Assembly: GCA_964602845.1 (NCBI GenBank)
Contig: CAZRSW010000018.1
Coordinates: 1 to 36,144 of the forward strand
Direction: 5' to 3'
DNA: 36,144 bases
Origin: CAZRSW01 sp964602845
GTDB lineage: Bacteria; Chloroflexota; Dehalococcoidia; Lucifugimonadales; UBA826
Shown: one piece after another, positions 32,324 through 36,144 of the stretch
Position numbering within the stretch: the stretch's first letter is position 1
Layout: the number at the start of each line of letters is the position of its first letter
Made by a program: the position numbers and the translations under genes
The notes under the pieces: model-generated
The model's database searches: none
What the model was told of the DNA's origin: nothing
Seen by the model: only the letters and a program-made list of their open reading frames with translations

Positions 32324-33475
32324 ATGGATTTAGGATTAACTGAGACCCAACAAATGCTACGGACCAGTGCTCGGACCTTCTTAGAAGCAGAGTGCCCTAC
32401 AACCCATGTCAGGGAGATGGAACTAGATGATCGCGGATTTAGTCCCGATATTTGGCAAAAAATGGCTGCCCAAGGCTGGCTTGGACTAACAATCCCGGAG
32501 GCCTACGGCGGAGCCGAACTCGAGTTTATAGATTTAGTCATCCTCTTGGAGGAAATGGGTAGATACATGTTACCTAGTCCATTCTTCTCGACCACGGTAT
32601 TGAGTAGCCTTGCAATAATGGAAAGTGGAGACCATCAACAAAAAGAAGAGTATCTGACTCGAATTGCTGCAGGCCAAATTATCGTAGCAATGGCTATAAC
32701 CGAGCCGAGCGCCACGTGGGATTGCTCAGGCATACAGTTAACAGCTGAACTCGACGGATCTAAGTACAATCTTAACGGTACCAAACTTTTCGTTTCAGAT
32801 GGCAACGTGGCTGATTACATTTTAGTGGCGGCACGAACAGGATCAGAAACAACCGATATCAGCCTCTTCATCCTACCTACCCAATCTGAGGGTATCAATC
32901 AAACCCAATTGAAAACAATAGCCTCGGACAATCAAAGTGCATTCACTTTCGAGAACGTCAAAGTTTCCAAAGTGAACCTATTGGGCAAGGAAAATAACAG
33001 CTGGCCCATCATACAGAAGATCATCCAATGGGGCGCAATCGGCAAATGCGCGGAAATGACCGGTGGTGGCCAAAAGGTCCTGGACATGACGGTTGAATAC
33101 GCCAAGCAGAGAACTCAGTTCGGTAGACCCATCGGGAGTTTTCAGGCAATTCAACACCATTGTGCGAATATGGCAACCGATGTAGAAACAGCAAAATTCA
33201 TAACCTACAAAGCGGCCTGGACATTGACACAGGATCTAAATGCAGATAAGGAGGTGGCTATGGCTAAGGCCTGGGTCAGCGACTCTTACGGTAGAGTATG
33301 TGCTCTGGCTCACCAATCCCACGGCGCAATAGGATTCACAAAGGAACATGACCTTCAACTTTATTCCAGACGAGCAAAAGCTGCTGAGTTGGCATTCGGT
33401 GACAGTGACTTTCACTTAGAGAATGTCGCACCCCTAATAGGATTATCTCCGAATAATCCTAGGGATTCACGCTAA
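32324..33475 (+). CDS. Acyl-CoA dehydrogenase, putative FAD-arm partner subunit
   Basis: This 383-residue acyl-CoA dehydrogenase-fold protein differs from its two upstream neighbours. It has the FAD arm R263-T-Q-F-G-R-P-I followed by SFQAIQHHCANM. It lacks the helix-G Glu (the equivalent region reads IIQWGAIGKCAEM) and has no G-T-S-E-I-Q segment; the C-terminus reads SRRAKAAELAFGDSDFH. These are the features of the partner subunits in split FadE enzymes (FadE26, FadE28 type). Its ATG has a good GGAGGTTG site, 21 bases after the previous stop. The AsnC-type gene and the two catalytic-type subunits lie upstream in the same unit. A stand-alone enzyme seems unlikely because no catalytic base is visible. 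Confidence 0.93.
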   Translation: MDLGLTETQQMLRTSARTFLEAECPTTHVREMELDDRGFSPDIWQKMAAQGWLGLTIPEAYGGAELEFIDLVILLEEMGRYMLPSPFFSTTVLSSLAIMESGDHQQKEEYLTRIAAGQIIVAMAITEPSATWDCSGIQLTAELDGSKYNLNGTKLFVSDGNVADYILVAARTGSETTDISLFILPTQSEGINQTQLKTIASDNQSAFTFENVKVSKVNLLGKENNSWPIIQKIIQWGAIGKCAEMTGGGQKVLDMTVEYAKQRTQFGRPIGSFQAIQHHCANMATDVETAKFITYKAAWTLTQDLNADKEVAMAKAWVSDSYGRVCALAHQSHGAIGFTKEHDLQLYSRRAKAAELAFGDSDFHLENVAPLIGLSPNNPRDSR

Positions 33476-33531
33476 TTTAACAACTCACCCTAAACCCGTA
33501 AGGGAGCCACAGAGATTTGAGTGTCTCGATC

Positions 33532-33558
33532 TGTTAGGTATTTTGTGACTACCTAACA
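33532..33558. terminator. Hairpin between convergent genes, overlapping a stop codon
   Basis: TGTTAGGTA (33532-33540) and TACCTAACA (33550-33558) form a perfect 9-bp stem with a 9-base loop. It overlaps the last codon and stop of the DUF1800 gene and lies 56 bases after the third acyl-CoA dehydrogenase gene. The T-tracts are poor on both strands, so termination efficiency is doubtful. Confidence 0.45.
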
Positions 33559-34977
33559 CATTTGAAATTCTCGACTTGATGAGACCACTCGAAAAACTTT
33601 GAGAATTGTATCTTCTAAATCATCCACAGATTGTCGATAGGCAAAACCAGATTCTTCAACAATCATGGTTAAAGAGTCATATGTTCGGGAATCAACTTCC
33701 AACTCGCCAAGTACGGAAAGACATAGGTCAACCAATTCCTTGTCTGTGGTTTGGTCTGTGACCGTTGCCTTAATTTTGTCTATCATCCGCCGAACTCCAA
33801 CATTGTCAGAATCCGAAAGGTATCTACTAGCAAAATTCACGCGATCAACCAGTGATCCGCTTGTGATCCACTCATCACCAGTATGCCAACCTTCAACTGA
33901 AGGTGGATTAGTCAGTTTCTGACCCATAAACCCGCCTTCCTCCATCAGATGCCATATTGGAGTATCAGCCTGTACATCATAGAACTCCTGGGTTGATCTC
34001 AGTGTATTCATTATAAGCTCTGTCGGGCTTTTCACTCTGGTAAATTGAGATCCTTTAAAGAACTCAGAATTAAACAGAACCCGGAGCATCTCTTTTATCG
34101 AATAATCAGAGTCAATATAAGTTTTCTTGAGAAGCTCAATCGCCTTAGGATCCTTGGGAGGAACATTCTGCCATTGAGGTACAGGGACTTCATCAGAAAC
34201 AAAGAAACTATACATGTGCCGGGCTACAAATCTCGCAGTAGCATCCTGTTTGCAAATTATGCGTATGACATCATCACCATTAAAATTCCCAGTTTCGCCA
34301 AGAAATGTTTTAGTGCCATTATCGTGATCTTCCGCGTTGAACTCAAAATGGGTAACAATTCTACCGTATGGCCATATAGAATCTTTTATTCCCATCATGG
34401 TCATATATTCCGAATTACCTATCGTCCATCCTGTAAAGGCCCTCGCGCATTCCTTTATGTCATCTTCAGTATAATTACCAACTCCCATGGAGAATAACTC
34501 TAGAATTTCCCTACCATAATTCTCATTAATTTCATCTTTGTGGTTTGTTTGATTGTCCAGCCAAACAAGCATAGCGGGATCTCTGGAAAGTTCTAATAGC
34601 AGATTGTCAAACGTTCCTAAGCCATGTTCCCTGAACATATTAATCTGATTGTGAGCTGCCCCAAAGTTGTTTAACTTAGTTTCAGACGTAGCGAATATAC
34701 CGTGCCAGAAAAGCGTGATCTTTTCTAGGAGGGGGGCATTAGTGGTTAACATTCTTAAGCCCCACTGCCCGGGGTTATGATGCAAATGTGCGTGTATAGT
34801 GGGATACCTTCTATAAATTAAAGCGTCTTCAACATGTTGGACTGATCCAGGATTCAAAAAATGATCGACCAATTCATCGTAATCCATATTTTCATAACTA
34901 TCTAACTCATCGACCGTAGCTCCGAAGCCCGCCCTTCTAGCCAGATGAGCGGCCAATTTTCTATCTGTATGTCCCAT
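33553..34977 (-). CDS. DUF1800 family protein
   Basis: This 474-residue protein matches the DUF1800 family, whose function is unknown. Hallmarks are the N-terminal HLARRAGFGATVDEL, the segment LLEKITLFWHGIFATSE, FREHGLGTFDNLLLELSRDPAMLVWLDN, then NENYGREILELFSMGVGNYTEDDIKECARAFTGW. A C-terminal segment FNSEFFKGSQFTRVKSPTE and the PPSVEGWHTGDEWI block complete the pattern. No signal peptide is seen, whereas many members are exported. Members are usually encoded beside a DUF1501 (Tat-exported) gene; none is present in this window. It lies 46 bases after the NHL propeller gene on the same strand and probably shares its transcript. The ATG has GAGG upstream. Confidence 0.92.
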   Translation of the reverse strand: MGHTDRKLAAHLARRAGFGATVDELDSYENMDYDELVDHFLNPGSVQHVEDALIYRRYPTIHAHLHHNPGQWGLRMLTTNAPLLEKITLFWHGIFATSETKLNNFGAAHNQINMFREHGLGTFDNLLLELSRDPAMLVWLDNQTNHKDEINENYGREILELFSMGVGNYTEDDIKECARAFTGWTIGNSEYMTMMGIKDSIWPYGRIVTHFEFNAEDHDNGTKTFLGETGNFNGDDVIRIICKQDATARFVARHMYSFFVSDEVPVPQWQNVPPKDPKAIELLKKTYIDSDYSIKEMLRVLFNSEFFKGSQFTRVKSPTELIMNTLRSTQEFYDVQADTPIWHLMEEGGFMGQKLTNPPSVEGWHTGDEWITSGSLVDRVNFASRYLSDSDNVGVRRMIDKIKATVTDQTTDKELVDLCLSVLGELEVDSRTYDSLTMIVEESGFAYRQSVDDLEDTILKVFRVVSSSREFQMC

Positions 34978-35023
34978 AATTTAACCTCAAAATTTTGCCG
35001 AATTTACATCGGCTTATATGCCG

Positions 35024-36043
35024 TTATCCCACTACGATCCGCTCAGATTCAAATATTTGAATCCTATGCCTGCTATGTTCCGTTACATAAAGTCGTTCAT
35101 TATCATCAAACTTAACCGATACGGGGCCCCAAAATATGTGCTCAGTTTGAGAGGCTACATGATACGGAGTCTGCAAATGAGTCGGCAATTCTTTTATCTG
35201 CAAGTTTGCTGTTTTCCGGGCAGATAATTCATCCTGGTTAGCATCTAGCCATTCCTCAGACCATTTAGATAAGGTTGCCTCTCCTTGCAGAATCTCCTTG
35301 AAACGCCCATCATCATCAAAAATTTGCACTCTTTCATTTCCCCAATCGGCCACAACCACCCAACCATTTTTAGATACCGCAACTGATGACGGCCGGAACA
35401 GTTGACCATCATCACTTCCCGATTCTCCTACAATTTGCTTAAAGGACCCATTCGTATCAAAAACTTGAACCCTATCGTTACCCCAATCTGCCACGTATAT
35501 ATTGTTGTTACCGTCAGCACACACCCCCCAAGGCAAATTAAATTGACCGGGATTTGAGCCTACTCCCCCAAAGATATTCAAAATTTCCCCATCATCTGTA
35601 ACTTTAAGAACACGACCTTTGAATTGTTCGACTAAGAGAATATTTCCCTGAGAGTCCATGCATATACCGGAGGGCCCATCCAATGATCCTAATTTGGATT
35701 CATTTTTGCCCCATACATCAATTAATTCCCCTGACGAATCAAAAATTCTCACCTGATGTGAGGATTCATCGGTCACCAACAATCTATCATGATCATCAAA
35801 AGTAACACATACAGGAGCTATGAATTTATCGTTACTCTCACCGGGCCCATCACCAAAAAATTCGCCATACCATTCATCATCCAAATCACATATCTGGACT
35901 CTAATGCCTTCGGGACTTTGGGGGTACATCCTATCCAACACATATATACGCTTTTCATCGCTGAATGCGATGTCATACGGATGATTGAATCCTCTACCTC
36001 TCGGTTGATTGCTATTTAAACCAATTGACTTGAAATATTTCAC
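35024..36043 (-). CDS. NHL-repeat beta-propeller protein
   Basis: This 339-residue protein is built of about six NHL repeats. Clear copies are FIAPVCVTFDDHDRLLVTDESSHQVRIFD, NLPWGVCADGNNNIYVADWGNDRVQVFD and RPSSVAVSKNGWVVVADWGNERVQIFD, each ending in the N-x-R-V-Q-x-F-D pattern. Other blades are more diverged. The fold is a binding propeller for proteins, RNA or carbohydrate; no catalytic residues can be named. There is no signal peptide, so it appears cytosolic. The start is GTG with GGGAGG 8-10 bases upstream. It heads a probable two-gene unit with DUF1800, and a palindrome-rich stretch lies about 50-90 bases upstream of the start. Confidence 0.92.
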   Translation of the reverse strand: MKYFKSIGLNSNQPRGRGFNHPYDIAFSDEKRIYVLDRMYPQSPEGIRVQICDLDDEWYGEFFGDGPGESNDKFIAPVCVTFDDHDRLLVTDESSHQVRIFDSSGELIDVWGKNESKLGSLDGPSGICMDSQGNILLVEQFKGRVLKVTDDGEILNIFGGVGSNPGQFNLPWGVCADGNNNIYVADWGNDRVQVFDTNGSFKQIVGESGSDDGQLFRPSSVAVSKNGWVVVADWGNERVQIFDDDGRFKEILQGEATLSKWSEEWLDANQDELSARKTANLQIKELPTHLQTPYHVASQTEHIFWGPVSVKFDDNERLYVTEHSRHRIQIFESERIVVG

Positions 36044-36093
36044 TGCCCCTCCCTAACATCAGATTATACTTAAAAATCGAATATGGCCCTTTT

Positions 36094-36130
36094 CATAACC
36101 ACCATAGCCTAACATAATGTTAAGGTTATG
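36094..36130. promoter_or_regulatory. Nested palindromes upstream of the NHL-DUF1800 unit
   Basis: An outer repeat CATAACC (36094-36100) and GGTTATG (36124-36130) encloses TAACAT-A-ATGTTA (36110-36122), a perfect palindrome around one central base. It lies 50-90 bases before the GTG start. It is a possible operator, but it is close to the window edge, so what lies upstream is unknown. Confidence 0.3.
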
Positions 36131-36144
36131 TTCGAAATTGAGGT

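Noticed and set aside
34045..34497. Plus-strand open frame of 150 codons inside the DUF1800 gene
   Set aside because: Antisense to a gene with clear family motifs; no start signal or homology pattern.
1..36144. Mobile elements, prophage, CRISPR array or defence island
   Set aside because: No transposase, integrase, repeat-spacer array, restriction or toxin-antitoxin gene was seen, and there are no long direct or inverted repeats.

Overview
The window is a 36.1 kb piece of a free-living bacterial chromosome with low-to-moderate GC (judged by eye). A 100-base run of N at 1598-1697 marks an assembly join. Nearly every gene is a complete, plausible housekeeping or catabolic gene. I see no phage, transposase, integrase, CRISPR array or toxin module. 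The gene mix combines many flavin- and NAD-dependent oxidoreductases (GMC, DAO, LLM, HsaA-like, three acyl-CoA dehydrogenases, three SDRs), a deazaflavin-type nitroreductase, a sulfatase, metal-dependent hydrolases and a dnaE with a C-terminal extension. This resembles marine Chloroflexota of the SAR202 type (class Dehalococcoidia). The lineage is inferred from gene content and was not tested by phylogeny.

Layout. 147-1521: a conserved gene of unknown function, convergent with a PPOX-type flavin split-barrel protein. 1699-7340: sulfatase then GMC oxidoreductase on the minus strand, divergent from an AGE-family sugar isomerase and an SDR on the plus strand; this looks like a sulfated-carbohydrate or sulfated-polyol block. 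7414-9123: minus-strand operon of an SDR and two half-size hotdog (MaoC-like) proteins. 9396-15414: a DipZ-like thioredoxin lipoprotein, a phosphotriesterase-family hydrolase, a DAO-family FAD oxidase, an imidazolonepropionase-like amidohydrolase and another SDR, on alternating strands. 15581-22107: MFS exporter and LLM flavin oxidoreductase; a secreted thioredoxin-like protein; an HsaA/DszC-like flavin monooxygenase; an M42 aminopeptidase overlapping a deazaflavin nitroreductase-family gene. 22214-28711: core genes, namely tRNA-Arg, tRNA-Val, ogt, dnaE, groEL and groES. 28940-33475: a flavin reductase, then a standalone Lrp/AsnC ligand-domain gene followed by three acyl-CoA dehydrogenase genes in one transcription unit. 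33553-36043: an NHL beta-propeller gene and a DUF1800 gene.

How the genes may work together. The three acyl-CoA dehydrogenases carry complementary half-sites: two keep a helix-G catalytic Glu but lack the R-x-Q-F-G FAD arm, and the third is the reverse. This predicts a heteromeric enzyme like the mycobacterial FadE26/27 and FadE28/29 complexes that act on steroid side chains. The split hotdog pair, the HsaA-like monooxygenase and the flavin reductase fit the same theme of degrading bulky cyclic carboxylates, but they lie in separate loci and the substrate is unknown.

No gene-free stretch exceeds 300 bases. The longest are 9124-9395, where I see only the AGGAGG-type ribosome site of the SDR, and 10572-10850, which holds a candidate promoter and an inverted repeat. 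Genes commonly start with GTG, and TTG is possible for the MFS gene.
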